Part shown: positions 18,220-26,507 of the stretch, piece after piece
How positions within the stretch are numbered: the stretch's first letter is position 1
How the letters are laid out: each line of letters opens with the position of its first letter
From: a virus
Direction: 5' to 3' (one strand)
IMG/VR virus record: IMGVR_UViG_3300028920_000045
Location: 43,750 to 107,749 of that record
Length of the DNA: 64,000 nucleotides
The notes under the pieces: model-generated
What the model was told of the DNA's origin: nothing
Seen by the model: only the letters and a program-made list of their open reading frames with translations
The model's database searches: none
Made by a program: the position numbers and the translations under genes

Positions 18220-18453
18220 GTGAAGAAGAACCCCCTCCGAGAGAAGTTCCGACCAGGGGTCCGAGACCCCGATGTCGTCTGTCGAGGGAGGGAGATCCTG
18301 ACCGGGTTCTGTGTCCGTCACCGATGGCGGGTCAACCGGGACGGGCTTCCCTGCGACGAGGCGAACCAGAGGAACGTGACCCGGTGCGGGGAGTGTGTCC
18401 ACTATCGGAGCCCGAAGGACGAGGTCGAAGATGATCCGCTTCCGCGTCGGTGA
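18220..18453 (+). CDS. Small cysteine-containing protein ahead of helicase
   Basis: This is a 77-aa protein. GTG at 18220 is preferred over TTG at 18211 because GAGG lies 9 bases upstream of the GTG but touches the TTG. Five cysteines, ending C-G-E-C-V-H-Y, suggest a small zinc-binding fold (C-x9-C ... C-x10-C-x2-C). It overlaps the helicase start by 23 bp, so the two are probably translated together. No family recognised. Confidence 0.55.
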   Translation: MKKNPLREKFRPGVRDPDVVCRGREILTGFCVRHRWRVNRDGLPCDEANQRNVTRCGECVHYRSPKDEVEDDPLPRR

Positions 18454-19903
18454 CGCCCGCACTGTGATCGAGGGAGTCGAGAAGTCGCTTCTCCGGGACC
18501 TCGACGAGATAACCTCGTACAAGATCGATGGAGCCCACTTCTCTCCGTCGTTCCGTCAACGACGGTGGGACGGGAAGACTCACCTCTTGAGGTACTCCCG
18601 TCGATTCGGACTCCGGTTGTACACGGGTCTCGTCCCGATAGCTGCTAGGTACCTCCGGAACCTCGGACACCGGGTCGAGGTGATCGACGAGAGACGACCT
18701 CTCAACCGAACCGTTGACACTCCCCTCCCGTGGCTCGACGACGAGTTCGTCCTCCGTCCCTACCAGGAGGATTCGGTTGAGGCCATCCTCTCGAAGAACC
18801 CCGACCTCCCCGGCCGAGGGATGGTCTCGTCGGCCGTCCGGTCTGGCAAGACCGTTATGGCCGGGGGGTTAATCCATCGGACCCAGGCGAGGGCTCTCTT
18901 CCTCGTACATCAGGAGAGGCAGTTCGATCAGACCTGGAGGTTGTACTCTCACCTCTTCGGCCGTGACCGTGTCGGGATGGTCGGGTCGGGGTACTGGGAA
19001 CCGAACGACGTGACCGTCGGGATGGTCCAGGCCCTCCACCCGAAGAGGAAGACGGCCGAGGTCAAGAGACTCCTCCAGTCCGTCGACGTCCTCGTCGTCG
19101 ACGAGTGTCACCACCTCAAGCAAGCCCAGACCTGGAAGGACCTGGTCCTCAAGTGTGACGCCCGGATCAAGGTCGGGATCTCGGCCACGATTTACCTCTC
19201 CAGGAAGAAGGAGTCCGAGAAGGCAACGGTCTGGCTCCAGGCCCTCACCGGTCCCCTCCTCTACACGATCTCGACGAAGAGGTTGATCAAGATGGGCGTC
19301 CTCGTCCCGGCGACGATCCGACTGGTCAAGGTCCAGGGACCAGACGTCGTCGACGTGGACTGGGACCAGGCCCAGAAGAAGGGGATCGTCCAGCACGATC
19401 AGAGAAACCGGATCATCGCCCGTATCGCCCAGAGGAGGGTGAGGAAGGGACGGAAGGTCCTGGTTATAGCCCGACGTCGTGAGCACATCGACCGACTGAT
19501 CTCCGAGTTCCAGGAGCACGACCTCGGTGACCTGGTCGTGAGGATCGACGGACGGACTCCGAAGGGGACCAGGACGAAGAGGGTCTCCCAGTTCGTCGAC
19601 GGATCAAAGCCTCTCTTGATCGGGTCCGTCTTCCAGGAGGCGGTCGACATCCCCCAGATCGAGGACGTGATCGTCGCGGACGGTGGGAAGGACAGGAAGG
19701 CCACGATCCAGAAACTCCGGAACCTCACCCCTCACAAGGGGAAGACTGATCGGGTCTACGTGTACGACATGATCGACTTGCACAACCCGACCTTGGCAGC
19801 TCACAGTCGGGCTCGGATCAGTGCCTATCGGTCCGAGGACTGTTTCGACTTCGAGGTGATCGACTGGTCGAAGAGAAAGACCAGGAAGAAGGGACGACGT
19901 TGA
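18431..19903 (+). CDS. SF2 DNA helicase (UvsW-like)
   Basis: This 490-aa protein begins at the ATG of MIRFRVGDARTVIE. An N-terminal domain with HFSPSFRQRRWDGKTHLL resembles the T4 UvsW N-terminal part. Helicase motifs are visible: LRPYQEDSV (Q/Ia region), a Walker A-like SSAVRSGKT, DECHH (motif II), GISATIY (motif III), and C-terminal RecA-like motifs with RIDGRTPKGTR and an IPQIEDVI stretch near motif V. UvsW-like helicases unwind R-loops and branched recombination intermediates and help switch modes of replication. Walker A is unusual, with Ala-Val-Arg-Ser before Gly-Lys-Thr. Confidence 0.88.
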   Translation: MIRFRVGDARTVIEGVEKSLLRDLDEITSYKIDGAHFSPSFRQRRWDGKTHLLRYSRRFGLRLYTGLVPIAARYLRNLGHRVEVIDERRPLNRTVDTPLPWLDDEFVLRPYQEDSVEAILSKNPDLPGRGMVSSAVRSGKTVMAGGLIHRTQARALFLVHQERQFDQTWRLYSHLFGRDRVGMVGSGYWEPNDVTVGMVQALHPKRKTAEVKRLLQSVDVLVVDECHHLKQAQTWKDLVLKCDARIKVGISATIYLSRKKESEKATVWLQALTGPLLYTISTKRLIKMGVLVPATIRLVKVQGPDVVDVDWDQAQKKGIVQHDQRNRIIARIAQRRVRKGRKVLVIARRREHIDRLISEFQEHDLGDLVVRIDGRTPKGTRTKRVSQFVDGSKPLLIGSVFQEAVDIPQIEDVIVADGGKDRKATIQKLRNLTPHKGKTDRVYVYDMIDLHNPTLAAHSRARISAYRSEDCFDFEVIDWSKRKTRKKGRR

Positions 19904-19929
19904 CAGAGTAAGGTGTGACGTGCTAACGG
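19900..19929 (+). promoter_or_regulatory. Possible promoter ahead of the replication initiator
   Basis: A perfect TTGACA (19900-19905) overlaps the helicase stop. After 18 bases comes TAACGG (19924-19929), preceded by TGC as in extended -10 promoters. The -10 is poor, so confidence is modest. The downstream leader can pair GGACAC (19931-19936) with GTGTCC (19976-19981) just before the initiator start. Confidence 0.35.
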
Positions 19930-19995
19930 TGGACACACTCCGGACCCGATCCCTAGCTGCACGGTCGAGACCGGGGTGTCCGATCCGAGGAGAAC

Positions 19996-21579
19996 GTGAG
20001 TAAGTCTTCTTCGCGTCGACAGACCCGGAAACGGGTCCCGGCCTCTCGTCCCCTGAAACGGGGTCGCGGTTCTCCCGAGAGGTCGGGGTCAGTGCAGCCC
20101 GGAGACGTCGCGCTCCCCGATAGGAGCGGGGGAACCGAGTCCTCGTCCGTCGGTTCCCCCGCTCCCCTCCCCACAAGTCTCCGACGGACGTCCATCGGAC
20201 TTCTCCTCGGGGACCTCTCCACTATGACCGACGACCCCGTCGGTCTCCTCCTCGCCGCGATCAAGGACCACGTCGGAGACCTGGCAGCTCGGGCCTTCGG
20301 CGTGGTCCTCCTCTCCACCTTCACCGGACGACAGGTCTCACGGCGGGACCTGGTCGACCTTGGTCTCTCTGTCCAGAATCTTCGGACCGCAAAGAAGAGA
20401 CTCCAGGAGTTCGGAGTCTTCTTCGAGTTCGCACGGGGGACGGAGAAGAGGACCGACTTCGTCGTCCGTGGATACGACCTCCTCTGGGACACGGCCGAAC
20501 GTATCCAGGCGAACGGACACTTCGACGATCTCCGGTCCGAAGTGCTCAAGATGATCGAGACCGACCTGGGTCCTGTGCCGATACCAAGCGGACCCTTTAG
20601 ACTGGGAGAAGACACAGTCAATCCGGCCTTTGTGTTAGGGGGCAACACAAAGGCCAACACAAAGGCGGGGACCAGTTCCTCAACGGGTGATTTTACCGAG
20701 ACAGGTTCTCCAGTCAATCCAGCCTTTGTGTTAGGGCCAGACGCCTTTGTGTTGGCCGACGGAACGACCGTGTCTCTGGACGTGGTCTTCGAGGACGTTA
20801 ACACAAAGGCTGGAATCACTAAACGAAAGTCTCGTCTAAAGGCCCTCCTCGTACGTACGGGTGAACGTACGTCCGGGTCGCGCGGAGATAGAACAGAGAA
20901 AGAAGAGAAGAGAGGGAGGAAGAGAAAGAAGAAGTCAAAGGAGAAGAGTCGGACGAAACCGCTCCCCGGTGGTCCTCGAAAGACATTCGTCGGTGACCCG
21001 GCCGAAGTCCGACGTCTTCTCTCCCTCCGTCGTCCGACCGGTCCTGACCAGAAGAGGAGGTCGGACCTCGTCCGGGTCCTGTCCGTCCGCTTCGACGGGG
21101 TGTACCGGAAGGCCTGGCGGAAGAAGGTCGGACGTCGACCGATGTCAGCTCGCCCGGGTGACTTCGAGACGGTCGCAATCTGGACGACCCTCCAGGGGAT
21201 CGACCCGGCCGAGTTCGTCGACTGGGTCACCGAGGAGTATTCGTTCACGGGTGAGGCCGTCGCCTCCGTCGGGATGATCAGGTCGAGGAAGGTCTGGGAC
21301 CGGTGGCTCTCGAAGCACCCGAAGAAGAGGACCAGGAAGAAGGGACACGCGGGGTTCTCGTACGACGAGGACCCGGACGAGGACGACCTCAAGTCCAGAC
21401 TCGTCCGGGCCGGTCTCGACGGAGCCGAGGACCTCGACGACAAGACCCTCGCCCGGATCGAGAGACTGTCTCGGGCCACGGTCAAGGCAGGGGGGAAGAT
21501 CCCGCACACCTCGAAGAGACTCCGACCGTTCGTCGAGTGGGCCTGGAAGAACGTGTACCGGAAGGAGAAGAAGAAGTGA
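19996..21579 (+). CDS. Replication initiator with internal iterons
   Basis: This 527-aa protein starts at GTG after CGAGGAG. Residues about 75-180 hold a winged-helix-like unit (AARAFGVVLLSTFTGRQVSR, SVQNLRTAKKRLQEFGVFFE). Then a low-complexity part, residues about 205-275, is encoded by repeated DNA words (see the origin entry) and reads as repeated NPAFVLG and NTKAG peptides. A basic linker and a C-terminal domain (about 335-527) follow. The helicase loader, DnaB and primase genes come next. This copies the lambda O/P logic, in which the initiator gene contains its own origin. Initiator function is inferred from iterons, wing domain and gene order; the sequence is not clearly a known family. 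Confidence 0.65.
   Translation: MSKSSSRRQTRKRVPASRPLKRGRGSPERSGSVQPGDVALPDRSGGTESSSVGSPAPLPTSLRRTSIGLLLGDLSTMTDDPVGLLLAAIKDHVGDLAARAFGVVLLSTFTGRQVSRRDLVDLGLSVQNLRTAKKRLQEFGVFFEFARGTEKRTDFVVRGYDLLWDTAERIQANGHFDDLRSEVLKMIETDLGPVPIPSGPFRLGEDTVNPAFVLGGNTKANTKAGTSSSTGDFTETGSPVNPAFVLGPDAFVLADGTTVSLDVVFEDVNTKAGITKRKSRLKALLVRTGERTSGSRGDRTEKEEKRGRKRKKKSKEKSRTKPLPGGPRKTFVGDPAEVRRLLSLRRPTGPDQKRRSDLVRVLSVRFDGVYRKAWRKKVGRRPMSARPGDFETVAIWTTLQGIDPAEFVDWVTEEYSFTGEAVASVGMIRSRKVWDRWLSKHPKKRTRKKGHAGFSYDEDPDEDDLKSRLVRAGLDGAEDLDDKTLARIERLSRATVKAGGKIPHTSKRLRPFVEWAWKNVYRKEKKK
20617..20809 (+). repeat. Iteron cluster, probable replication origin
   Basis: Six perfect copies of AACACAAAGG lie within 183 bp of the initiator gene. 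Forward copies: 20644-20653, 20656-20665 and 20800-20809. Reverse copies: 20627-20636, 20723-20732 and 20744-20753. Two reverse copies extend to 24-base near-identical units (20617-20640 and 20713-20736, one mismatch). The repeats are AT-rich islands in a GC-rich genome and include a TGATTTTACC stretch at 20688-20697. Such iterons bind the initiator encoded around them, as in lambda. No unwinding element was computed. Confidence 0.75.
20853..20872 (+). other. Perfect 7-bp inverted repeat next to iterons
   Basis: ACGTACG, loop GGTGAA, CGTACGT. Each arm also contains self-complementary GTAC/ACGT words. It sits 43 bp after the last iteron, inside the initiator gene, and could be a protein site or a cruciform belonging to the origin. 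It is followed by a Lys/Arg/Glu-rich coding stretch. Confidence 0.35.
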
Positions 21580-22361
21580 TCGACCTCCAGAGACTCGACC
21601 TCGAAATGACCGAGGCGAGGACGAAGATCGCGGACGGGTGTCCGAAGTGTGACGGGGTCGGGTGCCACGTCCCGGACGACGAGGACATCGACCCCGACAC
21701 CCTGGAACCGAAGGTCGTCCCCTGCGAGTGTGTCGTCCGACTCCGTCGAGAGATCTCCCTGATCGATGGGAACGTCCCCAGGGAGTTCCGTCGTCGACTC
21801 AAGAGACATTTTGATCTCTTCTCCGACGGACCGAACTCCGAGGTCGCGGACCTCCTCCGGGCGTACGTCTCGAAGTTCAAGGCAGCTCGTCGACACGGAC
21901 TCGGGTTCCTCTTCTCGGGCGAGAATGGGACGGGGAAGACACTCGCCTCGTCGTGGCTCTTGACCAGGGCCATCGCCCGGGGGTACTCGGTCTTCTACTC
22001 GACCGTAGAGGAGTGGCTCCAGGCCGTGACCCAGGGGTACCGGGACGAGGAGTTTGCGGAGTGGGTCGACTCGAAGAGGGACGTCGACTTCCTTGTCCTG
22101 GACGAACTCGGGAAGGAGCACCGGGCCAAGGGGTCCGACTTCGCACTGGCGCAAATTGATCGGTTGATCCGTTCCAGGTCCTCGGGTCTCCTCCCGACGG
22201 TCGTGGTCACGAACCTCGGGGTCGACGAACTGGAGGACGCCGTCGGGTCGTCCCTGGCTTCGATCCTCCGAGGTCGTCGATTCCGGACCGTCGAATTCGA
22301 GCCCGGTGATCACCGTGGGTCCGTTGACTGGGAGGAGTTACTCGAAGATGCCGAAGACTAG
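21576..22361 (+). CDS. Replicative helicase loader (DnaC-like AAA+)
   Basis: This 261-aa protein starts at GTG overlapping the initiator stop. It has an N-terminal zinc motif (CPKCDGVGCH and a later C-E-C, residues 22-51). An AAA+ core carries Walker A GENGTGKT at residues 115-122 and Walker B VDFLVLDELG near 170. Sensor residues in VVVTNLG follow, then an Arg-rich end. DnaC/IstB-type loaders open the DnaB ring and place it on the origin. It lies between the initiator and DnaB, with a 14-bp overlap into DnaB. Confidence 0.88.
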   Translation: MIDLQRLDLEMTEARTKIADGCPKCDGVGCHVPDDEDIDPDTLEPKVVPCECVVRLRREISLIDGNVPREFRRRLKRHFDLFSDGPNSEVADLLRAYVSKFKAARRHGLGFLFSGENGTGKTLASSWLLTRAIARGYSVFYSTVEEWLQAVTQGYRDEEFAEWVDSKRDVDFLVLDELGKEHRAKGSDFALAQIDRLIRSRSSGLLPTVVVTNLGVDELEDAVGSSLASILRGRRFRTVEFEPGDHRGSVDWEELLEDAED

Positions 22362-23715
22362 ATTCGACGTCGACCTGGAGAGGTCGGTCCTGGCCCGATG
22401 TCTGGAGGACCCCACGTTCCTCCGAGAGACGGTCGAGGTCGCGGCGCACCACGACTTCTCGACCAAGCCCCATGCCTGGGTCTTCGCTCACCTGTCCCGT
22501 CACTACAGGAAGAGACGGGAGGTCATGAGTGGTCGGTCCCTGGTCGCCCGACTCCGGGCCGAGATTAGGGACTCGGACACCCGTGGTCTCCACGCAAAGG
22601 CCATCCGGGAGATCGTCGACACGAAACCCGTTGACGCTGGAGCCGCCCTCGACCTCCTCCGGGACTTCGTCCGGTTCCAGAGGATGCACTCGACCACGGT
22701 CACCGTCGTCGAGAAGCTAGAGAAGGGAGACCTCGACGGGGCCGAGGCCGAGTTCGTCCGACAGTCCAGGGAGAGAGTCGGTCGAGTGAGGTACGACTCC
22801 CTCGACTGGTACGGGTCCTTCGACGAACGAGTCGCGGACACCCTCCGGGAGATCAAGGAAGGGAAACGTCTCCGGATACGGACCGGGATCAGGAGCCTCG
22901 ACCGGATCATCCTCGGACAGCACATCGGGGAACTCGGGATGATCCTCGCCACGACCGGGAAGGGGAAGACCATCCTCCTCCTCAACTTCACCGTCGCCGC
23001 TGTCCTCCAGGGGTTCGGGGGGATCTTCTTCGCCCTGGAAATGCCAGCTCGACAGATCGCCCGACGACTGGACTCCCGCATCCTCAAGGTCCCGTACACT
23101 CACCTCCGTCAAATGAAGTTCTCGCACTCCGACTGGGTCGAGATCGAGGGGATGATCAGTCGGAGGGAGTCGACGTTCAAGGACAAGATCCAGATCGTGT
23201 CGGTCCCCGTGTCGAAGTGTACGACGTCCCTCCTGGAGTCGATCATCGAAGAGAGGCGGGCCGATGGTCACCCGGTCGACTTCGTTATGTTTGACTCACT
23301 CGACCACGTCAAGTCGGACGTCCGTCGACGGTACGAGCAGAAGAGACACGAAGCCTCCGACGTGTACTGGTGGGCCAAGGGTCTTGCGATGGGTTCGGAG
23401 TCAACTCCTGGGTTTGCATCCTGGACGACCTGTCACGCCGGTCGGGAGTGGAGGTACCGTATCGCCACGCCCGAGGCGACCTCGGAGTCGTACGACAAGT
23501 CGAGGATCGTGGACGTCGCCCTCTCGGTGAACCAGACCAGGGCCGAGGAGAAGGCCGGAATCCTGACCGGGTATCTGGCGAAGTACCGGGACGGACCGTC
23601 CTGGGTCCGTATCCCGATGTCGACGAATTATCAGCTCATGACGTACCGGGAACTCCGGGAGTCCGAACGAGCGGCGATCATGGGAGAAGACGAAGAGGAG
23701 GAAGACGCGGCATGA
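22348..23715 (+). CDS. dnaB: Replicative DNA helicase (DnaB-like)
   Basis: This is a 455-aa protein. The ATG at 22348 has GGAGGAG 10 bases upstream, inside the end of the loader gene; a longer in-frame form would start earlier without such a site. The N-terminal domain (about 1-130) has the DnaB pattern DLERSVLARCLEDPTFL. The RecA-like motor has Walker A ATTGKGKT near residue 201, a GGIFFALEMPARQIARRL segment (H1a/H2 region) and an acidic Walker B in DFVMFDSLDH. A later VDVALSVNQTRAEEKAG matches the H4 region. It would unwind the fork with the primase encoded next. Confidence 0.9.
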   Translation: MPKTRFDVDLERSVLARCLEDPTFLRETVEVAAHHDFSTKPHAWVFAHLSRHYRKRREVMSGRSLVARLRAEIRDSDTRGLHAKAIREIVDTKPVDAGAALDLLRDFVRFQRMHSTTVTVVEKLEKGDLDGAEAEFVRQSRERVGRVRYDSLDWYGSFDERVADTLREIKEGKRLRIRTGIRSLDRIILGQHIGELGMILATTGKGKTILLLNFTVAAVLQGFGGIFFALEMPARQIARRLDSRILKVPYTHLRQMKFSHSDWVEIEGMISRRESTFKDKIQIVSVPVSKCTTSLLESIIEERRADGHPVDFVMFDSLDHVKSDVRRRYEQKRHEASDVYWWAKGLAMGSESTPGFASWTTCHAGREWRYRIATPEATSESYDKSRIVDVALSVNQTRAEEKAGILTGYLAKYRDGPSWVRIPMSTNYQLMTYRELRESERAAIMGEDEEEEDAA

Positions 23716-24149
23716 AGAAGAAGACGAAGAGGGACGGGGTCGAGGTCCTGTACGAGTACTCCCAGGAGAAAAGGGTCTGCGTCTTCTGTCCGAAGATGGA
23801 AGGAGGGGTTCCGGCCGTCGCGGAGAGAGTCGTCCAGGATCACCCCGGGTCGACTCACGCTGACCTGGTCAAGCAAGGAGGCCCGGACGAGAATCGCTGG
23901 TTTGAATTCCGGGTCGTGTATCCGGTCCCCGAACGGGGGCAGGATCTTGACCTGGCCCCAGACGGGGACCCGTGCGCGGTGTACTTCGACTGCCAGTCGC
24001 CGGGTCACGATCAGGACAAGTCGTACACTCGGATGCGGATTGTCCCGAGGTCTTCGACGGTCGACGACCTGGTCGGTGTCGCACTCTCCGTTATGAATGA
24101 CCCGAAGACGGATCGACTCGCCGTGATCCGAATCGAGATCCAGGACTAG
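23712..24149 (+). CDS. Unrecognised protein between helicase and primase
   Basis: This 145-aa protein's ATG overlaps the DnaB stop (ATGA). It has a Lys-rich start, one VCVFCP pair that could hold a metal, and mixed alpha/beta character with a C-terminal helix (TVDDLVGVALSVM). Its place in the replication operon suggests a replication accessory role, but no family was recognised. Confidence 0.6.
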   Translation: MKKKTKRDGVEVLYEYSQEKRVCVFCPKMEGGVPAVAERVVQDHPGSTHADLVKQGGPDENRWFEFRVVYPVPERGQDLDLAPDGDPCAVYFDCQSPGHDQDKSYTRMRIVPRSSTVDDLVGVALSVMNDPKTDRLAVIRIEIQD

Positions 24150-24153
24150 GCCG

Positions 24154-25140
24154 GTGAGGGTCGACTTCGAGGAGCACCTCTCGACCCTGTCGGAGACTCG
24201 TATCCGGGGAGGGAAGTCCGGTCCTCAAGTCCTGGTCCGTGACTGTCCCCTCTGTGGCGACGACGGGTGGCACCTCTACGTCAACGCTCGCACCGGGTAC
24301 TGGAAGTGCTTTAAGTGCTCCCAGTCGGGGTCGTACCTCCGACTCGGAGCGGCCTTCTCCGGGATACCCGTACATGAGGCAGCTCGGAGTCTCCGGGGTC
24401 TTCCTCGTCGTCGGGCTCCGGGGTACTCGTCCCTGGAGAAGATCAAGGAACGACTTGACGCTCTGACCTGGGACCACCTCCTCCCTCCCCCGGAGATCGA
24501 CGTCCCTCTTCCGGCCGAGTTCCTCGGGTGTCGAGTCGAGGGAGGGTGGAGGGTACCTCGACCGGTGAAGAAGAGAGGATTCCGTCGGTCGACCTTGGCC
24601 GAGTTCGGTCTGGGGTTCTGTCTCCTGGGGAAGTACCGGAACCGGATCGTCGTCCCTATCGTGACCGGGACGAGTCACGCCTTCCAGTCTAGGGCGTTCA
24701 CGAAGGGTCAGGACCCGAAGTACCTCTCCCCGTCGGTGGACATGAGTCGACTCCTTTTCGGGGAACCGTGGCTCGGTCCTCGGGAGAGGTTCGTCGTCGT
24801 GGTCGAGGGAGTCTTCGACGCACTCCGTCTCTGGGAGTACGGACTCCCCGCCGTGTCGACCCTGGGGAAGACGGTCTCGGAACGACAAGCCGTCCTGATC
24901 GGTGAGAGGACGGAGAAGGTGATCCTCTTCTACGACTCGGACGACGACGGGATCTTCGGTCCTGTGTCAGAGGCAACCCGTATACTCTCGTCCGTCGTCC
25001 GAGAGGTCAAGGTCGCCTGGCCTCCGGAGGGGAAGGACCCGGACGAGTGTACGAGAGACGAGGTTGTCCAGTCGATCAAGGACTCCAGGAACGGGGCCGA
25101 CGTCTCGTCTGTTCTCGGACGTCGAGTCGGTCGACTATAA
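24154..25140 (+). CDS. DNA primase (zinc finger + TOPRIM)
   Basis: This 328-aa protein starts at GTG. The zinc ribbon has C31-x2-C34, H40 and C52-x2-C55 (CPLCGDDGWH, KCFKCSQSG), the DnaG/T7-gp4 type that reads the template. The TOPRIM core has VVVVEGVFDALRLW near residue 215 (catalytic Glu) and ILFYDSDDDG near 260 (metal-binding Asp). There is no helicase domain, so it works with the separate DnaB. It is shorter than bacterial DnaG (about 600 aa), as usual for phage primases. It is the last gene of this unit; a 131-bp gap with a promoter follows. Confidence 0.92.
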   Translation: MRVDFEEHLSTLSETRIRGGKSGPQVLVRDCPLCGDDGWHLYVNARTGYWKCFKCSQSGSYLRLGAAFSGIPVHEAARSLRGLPRRRAPGYSSLEKIKERLDALTWDHLLPPPEIDVPLPAEFLGCRVEGGWRVPRPVKKRGFRRSTLAEFGLGFCLLGKYRNRIVVPIVTGTSHAFQSRAFTKGQDPKYLSPSVDMSRLLFGEPWLGPRERFVVVVEGVFDALRLWEYGLPAVSTLGKTVSERQAVLIGERTEKVILFYDSDDDGIFGPVSEATRILSSVVREVKVAWPPEGKDPDECTRDEVVQSIKDSRNGADVSSVLGRRVGRL

Positions 25141-25204
25141 GTCCCCTAGAAGTTTTTAGAGCGCAAACACGCGGGACCTCTACGGAACCCGCTACAATCC
25201 GGGG

Positions 25205-25233
25205 TTGACTTCCTTGTCTGCTTCGAGTATGAT
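25205..25233 (+). promoter_or_regulatory. Sigma70-like promoter for the CobS/CobT unit
   Basis: The -35 TTGACT (25205-25210), a 17-base spacer and the -10 TATGAT (25228-25233) are five-of-six matches to each consensus box with ideal spacing. The expected start of transcription, near 25240, is 30 bases before the ATG at 25272, which has its own GGGGAGGAG box. It is the best host-type promoter in the window. It lies in one of the few gaps over 100 bp, so it was probably kept for host RNA polymerase. Confidence 0.75.
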
Positions 25234-25271
25234 CCCCGGCGAGAGTGGAGACCCGGACGGGGAGGAGACCA

Positions 25272-26507
25272 ATGCCTAGAGGACCAGTCGACAGAAACGG
25301 GAACCGACGGATCAAGTGTAAGGAGTGCGGGACCTGGCATCATGCCCTCGCCCCCCACCTCGGGAAAAAACACGGGATGTCCGTCGAGGAGTACATCGAC
25401 AAGCACCGGGACCCGGATTCCGGTGTCGCCCCCTTGACGATCTCCGAGTACGCCTCGAAGGAGATCGACAGGAACCGGAAGAAGAAGGGGAAGAGGGAGC
25501 GGCCGACGTCGAAGAAGAAGAACAAGGTCACCCGTCCCCCCGAGGTCCTCGACATCGGAGGATGGGAGGTCGAGATCAGACCGGACGACGACATCCCCGA
25601 CTCGGCCCGCGACGACATCCCCGTCCACGACGAGCACTGGGAGGTCGACGAGGACTTCTTCTCCCGAGTGGCCGAGGCGATCTTCCTGGACGAAGTCCTC
25701 ATGATCGTCGGTCCGACTGGAGGAGGGAAGACGTCCGGGGTCGGGGAGTTCGCCTCACTGGTCAATGCGCCCTGGGTTCGTATCCAGGGGGACAAGGAAA
25801 CCTCGGTCGGAAAACTCTTCGGGAAGACGAAGGTCGTGACCGACCCGGAGACGAAGAAGCGGGTCACGGTCTTCGTCGAGGGGATCATCCCCCGGGCTCT
25901 CCGTCTCGGGTACTTCATTGTGATCGACGAGGTCGACGGACTCGACGAGGACATCCGACTCGCCCTCCACGAAGTTCTCGAAAAGGACGCCCAGGGTCGA
26001 CGTCGGTGTACCCTGGAGACGAACCTCGACGACGAGGTCGCCCGGGTCGTCTGGGCTCACCCTCGGACCAGGTTCTTCCTCACGGGCAACAACCTCGGAT
26101 CGGATCTCATGGGTCTGTACGGGGGGACGGACTCGGCTCCGAACCTCGCTTTCCTCGACCGGTGTGAGAGAGTCAACGTGACGTACCCTCCGAAGGAGGT
26201 GATCTCGTCCATCGTTCACAATAAGTCGGGAGGTCTCGACGTTCGGTACTGTGATCTGATCGCCAACGCCGTACACGAGATCCTGGAGGCCCATGTCAAC
26301 GCGGGTTTGACCTGGGTCTTCTCGATCCGTCGGGCCGTCACTCTCGGGCTCAAGTTCAAGTTGTACGAGGAGAGGGGTCTCCCGAAGTCGGACGCGGTCC
26401 AGAGGGTGATCCTCGACAACGTCCCGACCCCCGACATTCGGAACGACGTCCGAGGGATCATACAGAGGGTCGGGCTTCCCGTTCCGACGGTGAGGGCGAC
26501 ACCGTGA
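25272..26507 (+). CDS. MoxR/CobS-like AAA+ ATPase with zinc finger
   Basis: This 411-aa protein's ATG is preferred over an in-frame GTG at 25245 that would leave almost no leader. The N-terminus has a MucR-like zinc finger (CKECGTWHHALAPHL and H34). The AAA+ core has Walker A GPTGGGKT at residues 147-154 and Walker B YFIVIDEVDGLDED near 217. A sensor-1 region FFLTGNN and an Arg in FLDRCERVNV follow. CobS/MoxR ATPases act as chaperones that remodel protein partners through VWA proteins such as the one encoded next. The pair recurs in large phages; its phage role is not settled. Confidence 0.85.
   Translation: MPRGPVDRNGNRRIKCKECGTWHHALAPHLGKKHGMSVEEYIDKHRDPDSGVAPLTISEYASKEIDRNRKKKGKRERPTSKKKNKVTRPPEVLDIGGWEVEIRPDDDIPDSARDDIPVHDEHWEVDEDFFSRVAEAIFLDEVLMIVGPTGGGKTSGVGEFASLVNAPWVRIQGDKETSVGKLFGKTKVVTDPETKKRVTVFVEGIIPRALRLGYFIVIDEVDGLDEDIRLALHEVLEKDAQGRRRCTLETNLDDEVARVVWAHPRTRFFLTGNNLGSDLMGLYGGTDSAPNLAFLDRCERVNVTYPPKEVISSIVHNKSGGLDVRYCDLIANAVHEILEAHVNAGLTWVFSIRRAVTLGLKFKLYEERGLPKSDAVQRVILDNVPTPDIRNDVRGIIQRVGLPVPTVRATP

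Noticed and set aside
25193-25198. TACAAT as a second -10 box upstream of the CobS/CobT promoter
   Set aside because: No -35 lies 16-18 bases upstream (CGCGGG is there). The TTGACT/TATGAT pair 10 bp downstream is far better.
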